Source: Planctomycetaceae bacterium (GTDB taxonomy: Bacteria > Planctomycetota > Planctomycetia > Planctomycetales > Planctomycetaceae). From it: a stretch of 8,015 nt of DNA. The position numbers and the translations under genes are program-made. Location of the stretch: contig CANHVD010000242.1 of assembly GCA_947463775.1 (NCBI GenBank), forward strand, positions 1-8,015. The letters are read 5' to 3'. The stretch's first letter is position 1. Each line of letters opens with the position of its first letter. Below the pieces are notes generated by a model. The model was given only the letters and a program-made list of their open reading frames with translations, had not been told where the DNA came from and did no database searches. Below are positions 1-6,625 of the stretch, piece by piece.

Positions 1-1
1 G

Positions 2-106
2 AAAACTCAGAAGGCGGCCGATATGCTCACCGGGGCTCCTGCTCCTGTTGATGATCGCCAGTTGAAAGACCTCCATATTGAAGTGGCTGAACTGCCCAAG
101 AAGTAG
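2..106 (+). CDS. C-terminal end of an unidentified protein (5'-truncated by window)
   Basis: An open frame enters from the left edge and ends at the TAG at 104-106, giving 34 residues that begin KTQKAADMLTG and end EVAELPKK. The tail is charged and hydrophilic, with no membrane segment or motif I recognise. A GC-rich stem-loop lies 15 bp after the stop, which supports a real gene end here. Family and function cannot be assigned from this fragment. An antisense frame covers the same bases but is rich in Ser, Arg and Cys and looks like a shadow. Confidence 0.6.
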   Translation, partial: KTQKAADMLTGAPAPVDDRQLKDLHIEVAELPKK

Positions 107-121
107 CTCAAACAGGACTGC

Positions 122-150
122 TGCAAGCGGCCATTAACATGGCCGCTGCA
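122..150 (+). terminator. Stem-loop after the first gene, possible terminator
   Basis: GCGGCCA (127-133) and TGGCCGC (140-146) form a perfect 7-bp stem with a 6-nt loop. TGCA (122-125) and TGCA (147-150) extend it to 11 bp with one bulged A. No T tract follows, so a classic intrinsic terminator is not proven. A second small hairpin, AGACAA (152-157) with TTGTCT (160-165), follows directly, and TTGTCTTG occurs twice (160-167 and 175-182). The position just after the stop codon suggests transcript termination or 3'-end protection. Confidence 0.45.
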
Positions 151-522
151 CAGACAAGATTGTCTTGCGCAACTTTGTCTTGAGTAGCATTGTGCCGTGG
201 AGCTGAATGAGGCGAGCCTTTCATTGCGCCATAGCTTCGAACGACTGGGAGTGACGGGAGGAGCAGCGATGTTCCTATTGCTCCACCGAGGCGAGACCAG
301 CAGCCGGTCGCTTTCGCCTTCTGCGTAGAGCCGTTCTGAATTTGTCGGGATGCTCAAAAGCATTCACCTCGGCGGACGACTTGTCCCGTCTGGAGATGCG
401 ACTCCTGCCCCGGCTTCCTGGAGGTATCGATCGGAAGCAACCTGATTCTGCCCGTCTGCGGGATGCAACACGCCATCAGCCCTCAAAAACTCGAGAGCGA
501 AGCATAAACCTCGAAACCAGTG

Positions 523-581
523 AAAAGAAAAATCCGGGGAAACGATTCGCTCGCAGCGCGTGAGATCCTCGTTTCCCCGGA
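523..581 (-). terminator. Strong intrinsic terminator on the minus strand (orphan)
   Basis: TCCGGGGAAACGA (533-545) and TCGTTTCCCCGGA (569-581) are a perfect 13-bp inverted repeat around a 23-nt loop. Inside the loop, CTCGC (550-554) and GTGAG (560-564) can form a small inner stem. Read on the minus strand, the hairpin is followed at once by TTTTTCTTTT (532 down to 523), the arrangement of a factor-independent terminator. On the plus strand the A-rich side comes first, so it would not terminate plus-strand transcripts. No convincing minus-strand gene lies to its right. The nearest short frame is 793-656 (45 residues). Confidence 0.6.
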
Positions 582-862
582 AATTTGTGCACCACCAGTT
601 TCCGCTTATTCCTCTGAACAATCAGACGAACAGCCACTGCTCATGATTGTGGGCATCACGTTACGTCGCTCATCTCCAAATCAACAGGAACGAAACCGGA
701 ACGGAGACACAGATTTTCAGGAAGAACTTGTTTGTCCGAGGTGTGAACTGTCCAATTCAGTCTACTATGAAAATAGTTTAATGGGGTTGCCATGCCCCGC
801 CCCCTGGACAACTCGCACGCTGCCGTGGGCAAATCATCACTACGGGGTGTCGGTCGTCCGGA

Positions 863-896
863 TCGGCGCAAGGCTTTGCCTTGGACAATCTGCCGA
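863..896. repeat. Nested inverted repeat at the edge of the CobW-like remnant
   Basis: CAAGGC (869-874) and GCCTTG (878-883) form a perfect 6-bp stem with a TTT loop. TCGGC (863-867) and GCCGA (892-896) can form an outer stem around it. It overlaps the first codons of the remnant frame that starts at 881. No T tract follows. Function is unknown; it could be chance or mark the place where the gene was truncated. Confidence 0.3.
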
Positions 897-1225
897 TGGA
901 CATTATTGGTCGACTGCAAGCTCGGCTGTTATCGGTGAGTACTGAAGCCGCACGTCGGAAGGTGATTGGACTCTGCGAAGCCAGCTACGCCGTGACTAAT
1001 GTTGTCAGGAACCAAACCGGGCCGGAGTTTTCTCTGGCTTCGGGCACGACAACAACCACTGCCAACGTTGTCCTCAATGCTCGTGTCGCGATTAATCCGA
1101 CGGAACTTGAAGTAACAGTGCGAGAAGAGCTGCACGAAGCCACAGCGGCTATCGGAGCCCGCCAAGCCGTCGTTTCACTTCAGAGTTTTCGCCCTTGCCG
1201 CCCGGTGCCAACACATCGTCTGTGA
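881..1225 (+). pseudogene. C-terminal remnant of a CobW/P47K-like GTP-binding protein
   Basis: This 114-codon frame ends in SFRPCRPVPTHRL. As I recall it, the C-terminus of P47K/CobW-type GTPases carries a 'FRPGRPxPTHR' ending. The preceding stretch also fits that family: AVTNVVRNQTGPEFSL, then NARVAINPTELEVTVREEL and a short linker. CobW/P47K proteins are P-loop metallochaperone GTPases of more than 300 residues. Here the whole GTPase domain (P-loop, CxCC, NKxD) is missing, and about 770 bp back to the previous gene would not hold it. The frame is closed upstream by a TAA at 779-781, and the only start is a TTG without a ribosome site. The frame reopens after its stop for 46 sense codons (1226 to a TGA at 1364-1366) with no recognised content. 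I infer a 5'-truncated pseudogene; an expressed C-terminal-domain peptide is less likely. Confidence 0.55.
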
Positions 1226-1830
1226 TCAGAACTCGCCCATAACTTCGCCGAGACCTCGTGTTCCCAACGAACGACTGATTCGTGGATCGATCTGAATAAA
1301 GAATTGGACCACCGTCAGCTGGATCTCTGGGCAAATCACTCTTCGGATCGCTTGGACAAAGAATTCTGAGTACATCTTCGGAATAGGAGCATTCATCGTG
1401 CGTCATCAAACCTGAATGCTTGTCCCGGTCTCATCTGATTGCTCGAACTTGCGGTCCAGGTCTATCTATTGCAGCAACTTACGGTACAATTGAGGCTTGG
1501 TTCAGGGAGACCTTAAATCCTCCGGTCTGGTTAGTCTCGGCGCGATTGTGGAATCTGCCGCCGACAATCTCTCTGCTCACGCCAACTGTCTTTCGGTAGG
1601 CGGGACATTGAACCGGGCACGAGCGTCTGAACACGTGCCGAAACACTTTCTGATTCACGGCCACTATCAGTCAGCATCAATTCATCGCCGCTTACTGACC
1701 GCAGCAATAAGCCATCGAAATGGCACAGCGATTCGTCGTCAGGAACGACTTCGAAATGCGACAGACAAATGCGGATCGAGATTGCATTAACAGATCATGA
1801 GCTTCAACAGTCTCATGGAGAACAAGCAAC
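1226..1830. other. Region without a recognisable gene
   Basis: Frames on the plus strand (1497-1790) and minus strand (1149-1409, 1479-1664) have no recognisable motifs and look like chance openings. A 6-bp hairpin (GGCACG 1616-1621, CGTGCC 1634-1639) is within chance expectation. The promoter of the lipoprotein gene at 1831 should lie in the right-hand part, but I found no convincing -35/-10 pair. A weak ribosome site, GGAG at 1817-1820, lies 10 nt before the ATG at 1831. Confidence 0.45.
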
Positions 1831-2286
1831 ATGTTGCATATGCCCGTATTCTTTCATTGTTTCCCCCTGCGCATTGGTCTCCTGGCTATCGCTGCGTTCG
1901 CGGGCTGCAGTGAATCGCCACAAGATGATACATCACTGAAGTCAACGGTGAAGGAAGTCAGGCAGCATGTTGACGACGCCGTCGATGGAAGTATGGACGC
2001 CATTGGACCCGCTCGAGCAGCATTCCTGAAGAAGCTGAAGACTCGACTCCAGTCGATTGATCAGAAGATTGAGCAACTTGCAAACAAGGAGCGGGATCTC
2101 ACGGAGGAAGCGAGAGTTGAATGGAACAAGAAGGTCAGCCAACTTGAGATTCGTCGAGACGCGGCGAAGAAAAGACTGAAAACGCTCAGTGCGGCCAGCG
2201 AGCTGGGGTGGAGCGATCTTCGCGATGGAGCGGAAGCCGCCTGGCAGGATCTTGACAAAGCTGTCGACGCTGCGTTGGCCGAATAA
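1831..2286 (+). CDS. Small coiled-coil lipoprotein of unknown function
   Basis: This is a 151-residue protein. Its N-terminus has a basic and hydrophobic signal segment (about residues 5-25) ending in a lipobox-like AAFAGC, so Cys26 is the likely lipidated residue after signal peptidase II cleavage. Phe at the -3 position is less usual than Leu. Residues about 35-120 are highly charged, Lys/Glu-rich and heptad-like, predicting long helices or a coiled coil. The C-terminal part (LGWSDLRDGAEAAWQDL) has the Trp-spaced amphipathic pattern common in small bacterial apolipoprotein-like or coiled-coil proteins. The ATG at 1831 has GGAG 10 nt upstream; an ATG at 1840 is an alternative. It probably sits at a membrane facing the periplasm. 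The transglutaminase gene starts 65 bp downstream on the same strand, so co-transcription is possible. No specific function can be given. Confidence 0.8.
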   Translation: MLHMPVFFHCFPLRIGLLAIAAFAGCSESPQDDTSLKSTVKEVRQHVDDAVDGSMDAIGPARAAFLKKLKTRLQSIDQKIEQLANKERDLTEEARVEWNKKVSQLEIRRDAAKKRLKTLSAASELGWSDLRDGAEAAWQDLDKAVDAALAE

Positions 2287-2351
2287 CCGTCGGTTGGACT
2301 CGTAGCGGCCGTTATCACTCGGCTCCTCCTTTTTTGGTTCAGGATCACTTC

Positions 2352-3158
2352 ATGCTGCTTCAAGTCGATTTCGAAATCTCCTTTACGTTTCCCGAATCGA
2401 CACCTGTCGTCCTTATGATGTTCCTGCATCCATCTCGCGATGCGACCGTGCGAAGTCAGGAACAGTTTTCGATTCAACCGTCTGTCCCCCTGTCGCGATT
2501 GATCGACACCTTCGGAAACCGTTGTGCCCGAGCGGTCGTGCCCGCCGTTTTTGTCGTTTTTCGAAATAGTGCGATTGTGGAAGATAGCGGATTGCCAGAC
2601 CTCGTTGTTCCGGAGGCCGCTCAATCAGCCGTTCAGGACCTTCCTGATTTTACACTGCCGTTCCTGTTGCCAAGTCGCTACTGCGAAGTGGACAGTGAAT
2701 TGAAGGATCTGGCATGGACGTTGTTTCGCAACACACCACCGGGCTGGCCGCGAGTTCAGGCTGTTTGTGATTTCGCGCATCGCCACATCCGCTTTGACTA
2801 TCAGCAGGCTCGTCCCACGAGAACCGCACTGGAGGCTTATCGCGAACGCGTTGGAGTATGCCGCGATTACATGCATCTCGCGATTACACTTTGCCGCTGC
2901 CTGAATATTCCAGCTCGATACTGCACTGGCTATCTGGGCGATATTGGTGTCCCGGTTCAGCCGAGCCCGATGGACTTTAGTGCCTGGTTTGAAGTGTTTC
3001 TTGGTGGCCAGTGGTACTCGTTCGATGCCCGAAACAACACGCCTCGCATTGGGCGCGTTCTGATGGCTCGCGGACGTGACGCTGCTGATGTTGCGATCAC
3101 AACGTCGTTTGGAAACAGTCAGCTCCAACGATTCAAAGTCGGCACAGAAGCGGTTTAG
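2352..3158 (+). CDS. Transglutaminase-like cysteine protease-superfamily protein
   Basis: This 268-residue cytoplasmic-looking protein has no signal peptide. The core matches the transglutaminase-like fold (COG1305-type): AVCDFAHRHIRFDY at 138-150, then the nucleophile motif RVGVCRDYMHLAI with Cys170, then LNIPARYCTGYLGDIG (185-200) and the AWFEVFLGGQWYSFDARNN strand pair (211-229) with Asp225 as the usual acid. The catalytic His normally sits just before the AWxEV strand; here that position is Ser210 (PMDFSAWFEV). I recall 'FSAWFE' in related alphaproteobacterial proteins, so this may be a subfamily trait. The N-terminal 100 residues form a conserved beta-rich domain with GNRCARAVVPA. ATG 2352 is preferred over TTG 2334 because AGGA (2341-2344) lies 7 nt before it and the protein then begins MLLQVDFEI. 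Such proteins may be peptidases or amide-forming or hydrolysing enzymes; the substrate is unknown. Confidence 0.87.
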   Translation: MLLQVDFEISFTFPESTPVVLMMFLHPSRDATVRSQEQFSIQPSVPLSRLIDTFGNRCARAVVPAVFVVFRNSAIVEDSGLPDLVVPEAAQSAVQDLPDFTLPFLLPSRYCEVDSELKDLAWTLFRNTPPGWPRVQAVCDFAHRHIRFDYQQARPTRTALEAYRERVGVCRDYMHLAITLCRCLNIPARYCTGYLGDIGVPVQPSPMDFSAWFEVFLGGQWYSFDARNNTPRIGRVLMARGRDAADVAITTSFGNSQLQRFKVGTEAV

Positions 3159-3168
3159 TTTCCGAGTC

Positions 3169-3228
3169 GAGCCTCCAGAACAGCCGGATTCGTTAAAATT
3201 AGGAGGCTCTCAACGCCCACCTGGGGCG
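3169..3228 (+). terminator. Two stem-loops between the transglutaminase and toroid genes
   Basis: GAGCCTCC (3169-3176) and GGAGGCTC (3202-3209) are a perfect 8-bp inverted repeat with a 25-nt loop, starting 10 bp after the transglutaminase stop. A second hairpin, CGCCC (3214-3218) with GGGCG (3224-3228), follows directly. Neither has a T tract, so termination is inferred from position only. The loop contains TTAAAAT, which could be a weak -10 element for the next gene, but no matching -35 is visible. Confidence 0.35.
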
Positions 3229-3308
3229 AATGTTTGTGTTCTGCTGTGAATGTGCGACAAAGCGAACTGCGGAAGCCGTTTCGAACTGTCAACGCCGTGA
3301 ATTCCCCA

Positions 3309-4898
3309 ATGAGATCGTCTCAACAAGTCGACGAATCACTAAAAGCCGAATCGCAGACAGAGGTTCAGCCGGATCAATCTGTCGGCGGTCCTGATGAGCC
3401 TTCTTTTGCTCCCCGAGTTGTCCTCGGCACAATGATTGGCGTGTTCTCCTGCTTGCTGCTGGCTGCTCTGCTGATGTTGATGTTCTGGCTGCCGTCAATA
3501 GCCGGCGGTGGATCAGCTAATGCCGACGGAGGAACAGGCGACGGCCGTGGCCTCCGAGTCGGCGACGGCAAGTCGAACCAGGCTGACGACGCAGGCAATG
3601 ATGAGGTCACCGTCTTTGATCAGGAGAGCGGCATCCCGGGCGCGGCGCAGACAGATGCGTCCGGCGAAGCTTCCGGGGACCAGAATGATCTTACGGCATC
3701 GACGAACAACGCGACCTCTTCGGAGGCTGCGGCAACGGCTAAGGCCGCCGACACCGAGCGACCGCAAAAGCAGAAATATACGATTGCCCCTATCGAATCA
3801 TTGCAATCACCGGAACAGGGAGAGCTGGGAGAGGCTCAGGCCCAAGGCCAGTCACAGGCTCCCGGGATGTTTGAAGGACGCGGCACTACGGAACGTGCGA
3901 AACTGGCGGCATCGGAAGGCGGAAATGCGGCCAGTGAAAAAGCCGTGGAAGAGGGTCTCAAATGGCTGGCAAAACATCAGGAAAAAAGCGGAGCATGGAG
4001 CTTGGATGCATTCTCACAGGTCGATGATTGTGATGGCGAGTGTCGCAATCCGGGCGTGAACAGCGATGCGGGTGGAACCGGCTTTGGGCTGCTGCCGTTT
4101 CTGGGAGCCGGATACACTCACAAGACTGGAAAATACAAGAATACAGTACAGAAAGGACTGGACTGGCTCATCGCCGATCAGACTAAAGAAGGCACCTTTC
4201 AGAATTGCATGTCGGGCACATTGTACTCTCATGGAGTGGCCACGATTGCGTTATGTGAAGCATACGCAATGACAAAGGATCCAAAACTCAAAGCACCAGC
4301 TCAGAGAGCCATCGACTACATTGTGATGGCACAACATCAAGGCGGTGGCTGGAGATACGGTCCGGGACAAGCGGGAGATACAAGCGTAACGGGCTGGCAG
4401 GTGATTGCTTTGCGAAGTGCTCAACAGGGAGGCCTGAGAATCCCCAGATCCGTGTTCACAAAGGTCTCGGGGTACCTTGATTCTGTTCAGACCGACAAAG
4501 CGGGCAGCGGCTATCGATATATGCCGGGTGATCGGATCACGGACGCAATGGTTGCAGAAGGACTGCTGTGTCGAGTTTATACCTCCAGCAAACTCCGACG
4601 CGGTGAACTTCGTGCGGGGGTCGAGTATCTTCAGGGGCATCTGCCACGCGTCGGCGGTGAGCTGTACTACTGGTACTATGCGACTCAAGTGCTGCATCAC
4701 TACGGTGGCGAACCGTGGGATGAATGGAATCATGTCATGCGAGATCTGCTGATTGAATCTCAGGCGACAGAAGGACACGCAAGGGGAAGCTGGGCGCCAC
4801 AGGGAGGACACGACAATTCCGGTGGCCGCGTCTACGCAACATCACTCGCGCTGCTCACGCTGGAAGTCTACTACCGGCATAAGCGTGCGTTCGAATGA
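3309..4898 (+). CDS. Membrane-anchored squalene-cyclase-like (prenyltransferase/squalene oxidase repeat) protein
   Basis: This 529-residue protein has three parts. Residues 1-35 are a polar cytoplasmic tail. A single membrane helix spans about 37-64 (VVLGTMIGVFSCLLLAALLM). A Gly/Asp/Ala/Ser/Gln-rich, probably disordered linker runs to about 200. From about 207 come alpha/alpha-toroid repeats: AVEEGLKWLAKHQ...GAW, LPFLGAGYTHKTGKYKN, YSHGVATIALCEAYAMTKD (306-324), GGWRYGPGQAGDTSVTGWQ (346-363), and a final ATSLALLTLEVYYRHK. These resemble QW-type repeats of squalene-hopene cyclases, but the DxDD proton-donor motif of true cyclases is absent, so terpene cyclisation is unlikely. A Cys pair (CDGEC, 241-245) may form a disulfide or bind metal. 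The toroid domain should face the periplasm. Similar proteins are numerous in planctomycetes and their role is unknown. ATG 3309 is preferred over an upstream in-frame TTG at 3234. No clear Shine-Dalgarno site is seen. Confidence 0.87.
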   Translation: MRSSQQVDESLKAESQTEVQPDQSVGGPDEPSFAPRVVLGTMIGVFSCLLLAALLMLMFWLPSIAGGGSANADGGTGDGRGLRVGDGKSNQADDAGNDEVTVFDQESGIPGAAQTDASGEASGDQNDLTASTNNATSSEAAATAKAADTERPQKQKYTIAPIESLQSPEQGELGEAQAQGQSQAPGMFEGRGTTERAKLAASEGGNAASEKAVEEGLKWLAKHQEKSGAWSLDAFSQVDDCDGECRNPGVNSDAGGTGFGLLPFLGAGYTHKTGKYKNTVQKGLDWLIADQTKEGTFQNCMSGTLYSHGVATIALCEAYAMTKDPKLKAPAQRAIDYIVMAQHQGGGWRYGPGQAGDTSVTGWQVIALRSAQQGGLRIPRSVFTKVSGYLDSVQTDKAGSGYRYMPGDRITDAMVAEGLLCRVYTSSKLRRGELRAGVEYLQGHLPRVGGELYYWYYATQVLHHYGGEPWDEWNHVMRDLLIESQATEGHARGSWAPQGGHDNSGGRVYATSLALLTLEVYYRHKRAFE

Positions 4899-4904
4899 AT
4901 GCGA

Positions 4905-4938
4905 TTCGGGGACGAAACGACTTAGGCACAGTCCCGAA
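4905..4938. terminator. Imperfect stem-loop after the toroid gene
   Basis: TTCGGGGAC (4905-4913) can pair with GTCCCGAA (4931-4938) as an 8-bp stem with one bulged G and a 17-nt loop, starting 7 bp after the stop codon. On the plus strand it is followed by A residues rather than T, so it is not a canonical intrinsic terminator. Its role as a transcript end is inferred only from position. Confidence 0.3.
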
Positions 4939-4950
4939 AAAACTTCAGTC

Positions 4951-4978
4951 TATTCCAACCCGAAGCGTCAGCCAGGGA
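4951..4978 (+). repeat. Probable planctomycete dispersed intergenic repeat
   Basis: The core CCCGAAGCGTCAGCCAGGG (4959-4977) and its flank translate in one frame to YSNPKRQPGI. As I recall, short annotated planctomycete ORFs very often contain 'SNPKRQ.G' or the alternative-frame 'SIPTRSVS', because a repeat with this sequence is scattered between their genes. Only one copy is seen in this window. It lies between the toroid and glycosyltransferase genes. The short frame covering it (4753-5079) is therefore not a gene. Confidence 0.55.
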
Positions 4979-5159
4979 TCAAGTTGTTGATCTGCACAAC
5001 AATCAGCGACCACGTGGGCGTCATCGTTATGCCGGAGCCTTTGGCAGAGATGGGACACTCGAACTGCTGGTCTTCCTGATGTTCAATCTCGATAGATTCT
5101 GGACAGTGTCGAATCGTGGGGCTCTTGATTCGCGTCAGGAAAAGACGTAGAAGAGTTCA

Positions 5160-6533
5160 ATGCGAGAGAGGAAAGCCCCGAACGAAGCGTCAGAACAAAT
5201 GCTCAGCCCGAACTGCGCTGGTTCGAAAGCTCGACTGATGTTCGCGGGGGTACTGATTTTCATTGGGACGCTGACAATTTTTCTGTTTGTCGCGTCGCGG
5301 AACTTCGGGCTGTCTTCGCCGCCGGAGAATGGCGGAGATAGTGACAGCTACGAGCGGCTTGGATACAACCTCGCCGCTGGGTTAGGTTTCGGATACTGCC
5401 CGTCTGATTTGCCCATCCTGGCGGGAAAAGCAGAGCCGTCAGCAGTTCAGCATTGTGAAGCCGGATGTGATGCTCAGGAGTTTCAACTCACGGCTTATCG
5501 ACCGCCGGGGTTTCCATTTCTGATCGCGGCGGTTTATCGAATCAGTCCGATGAACTACCGGGCCGTGCGAGTTCTCAACTGTGTGGCTTGTGCGGCGGCA
5601 GTGACATTGGGAAGTCTCTGGCTTGCTCGTCGGCATTCCGTGATGGCAGCCTTTCTGGCCAGCGTGACCTGTTGCATTGATCCACGATTTCGCGAGTTTG
5701 CAGGATCATTCCTGACCGAGAACCTGGCGACTCTGGGTCTTTGCGGTTTCGCACTTTCCTTCGCCGCGTTTGTAGAACGCAAAACGGTTCTAAACGCGAC
5801 TCTCTGTGGATTATCGCTGTCCGCATTGGTGTTCATTCGCTCGTTCTACGTCGCATGGTATCCGGTTTTGTGGATCGCTGTGGCTTGGATCTTGTGGTGC
5901 GACGTTCGTCGAGAAGGCCGGAGTCGACGAGATGCAATTCGCCTCGCTGCTGTTTTTTGTGTCTGCAGCGTTTTATTGACCGGCCCGTGGTGGGTACGAA
6001 ATTGCATCGTATTGAATGCGATTATGCCGACGGGAACTCAGGGTGGCATCGGAATCGCCGACGGTTTTAGCGACAGTGCGATGGAGAATTTTGGAAGCTG
6101 GACTTCAGCAACGGCAGACAGCATTATCAACGAGCTTCGAGACGACCCAAAGGTTGCGGGGCTCAGCGAAATTGAATTAGAAAAAGAACACTGTCGGCTC
6201 GGTGCCGCTTACGCCTCGGCATGGATCAAGTCGCACCCTCAAATGTTGTTGCAGCTCACGTGGTGGAAATTCAGTCGACTTTGGGAATTCGGCAGCACCC
6301 AGCATGCAGCACTTTTTGGCCTGTGTGCCGTGGGGATGTGGTTCAGTCGGGCGACGCCGTTGTGTCGCATCCTGATGCTGCTGTTTGTGCTCAACTCTTT
6401 GACGGTGATGGCGACATACCACACCTATGAACGATTTCTAACCCCTTTTCGGCCGCTGATTCACGCAATGTGTGCCTGGGGTCTTACTGCCATCGTCCGG
6501 ACGATGAGGTCACTCCTGCTTCGATCCATTTGA
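5160..6533 (+). CDS. GT-C family (PMT/ArnT-like) membrane glycosyltransferase
   Basis: This 457-residue polytopic protein has a first membrane helix at about 27-45, then a large extracytoplasmic loop, then a series of hydrophobic segments (about 115-130, 135-156, 160-172, 188-205, 210-248, 258-276, 383-395, 402-418, 435-447). The loop after helix 1 carries GGDSDSYERLGYNLAAGLGFG (D60, D62), the acidic motif expected for the catalytic site of GT39/GT83-like enzymes. It is followed by YRPPGFPFLIA (113-123), the usual 'RxPGYP' element, SFLTENLA (183-190) and GPWWVRNC (275-282). These enzymes move a sugar from a polyprenyl-phosphate donor to lipid, glycan or protein outside the membrane. Donor and acceptor cannot be read from the sequence. 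The stretch 80-105 of the first loop has four Cys (C80, C99, C103 and one further on in the family-variable part), so disulfides are possible. The ATG at 5160 has only a weak upstream AGAAGAG. It is separated by 261 bp from the previous gene. Confidence 0.82.
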   Translation: MRERKAPNEASEQMLSPNCAGSKARLMFAGVLIFIGTLTIFLFVASRNFGLSSPPENGGDSDSYERLGYNLAAGLGFGYCPSDLPILAGKAEPSAVQHCEAGCDAQEFQLTAYRPPGFPFLIAAVYRISPMNYRAVRVLNCVACAAAVTLGSLWLARRHSVMAAFLASVTCCIDPRFREFAGSFLTENLATLGLCGFALSFAAFVERKTVLNATLCGLSLSALVFIRSFYVAWYPVLWIAVAWILWCDVRREGRSRRDAIRLAAVFCVCSVLLTGPWWVRNCIVLNAIMPTGTQGGIGIADGFSDSAMENFGSWTSATADSIINELRDDPKVAGLSEIELEKEHCRLGAAYASAWIKSHPQMLLQLTWWKFSRLWEFGSTQHAALFGLCAVGMWFSRATPLCRILMLLFVLNSLTVMATYHTYERFLTPFRPLIHAMCAWGLTAIVRTMRSLLLRSI

Positions 6534-6625
6534 TGTTTCGAGCTGTTTTTCGCTCAAATGACCGCTGCCATGCGCTTGTTTGAGGCACAAAACAGTGCAA
6601 AACCTACTGATCATTGAAGACCGAA

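Larger units (their letters stand above)
107..880. other. Region without a recognisable gene
   Basis: Short open frames exist on both strands (plus 342-563 and 520-945; minus 364-621 and 656-919), but none has a recognisable motif, a good ribosome site or a protein-like composition. I looked for the P-loop and CxCC-type motifs expected if the CobW-like remnant downstream were a frameshifted whole gene and saw none in any plus frame. The region also holds two notable stem-loops, at 122-150 and 523-581, annotated separately. It is best read as intergenic or decayed sequence. A minus-strand small RNA or a very short gene ending at the 523-581 terminator remains possible. Confidence 0.5.

Noticed and set aside
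342..945. Two overlapping plus-strand frames (73 and 141 residues)
   Set aside because: There is no recognisable domain or ribosome site, and the 13-bp inverted repeat runs through both.
1616..1639. 6-bp hairpin GGCACG/CGTGCC
   Set aside because: It is short, has a 12-nt loop and no neighbouring gene end or T tract; chance is enough.
1497..1790. 97-residue plus-strand frame
   Set aside because: No motif, no good start context, and no protein-like pattern of hydrophobic residues.
2334..2351. TTG start for the transglutaminase-like protein
   Set aside because: The ATG at 2352 has AGGA 7 nt upstream and starts at the first family-like residues.
2061..2624. 187-residue minus-strand frame
   Set aside because: It lies opposite the lipoprotein and transglutaminase genes, and its Ser/Arg-rich composition is that of a shadow.
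3234..3308. Upstream TTG start for the toroid protein
   Set aside because: The extra 25 residues have no ribosome site and start right next to the hairpin at 3214-3228; the ATG at 3309 gives a sensible short cytoplasmic tail before the membrane helix.
3230..3394. Cys-rich short frame starting at ATG 3230
   Set aside because: It has 54 residues, no recognisable motif, and overlaps the toroid gene in another frame.
4753..5079. 108-residue plus-strand frame
   Set aside because: Its first half is a shadow of the toroid gene and its second half is the dispersed repeat.
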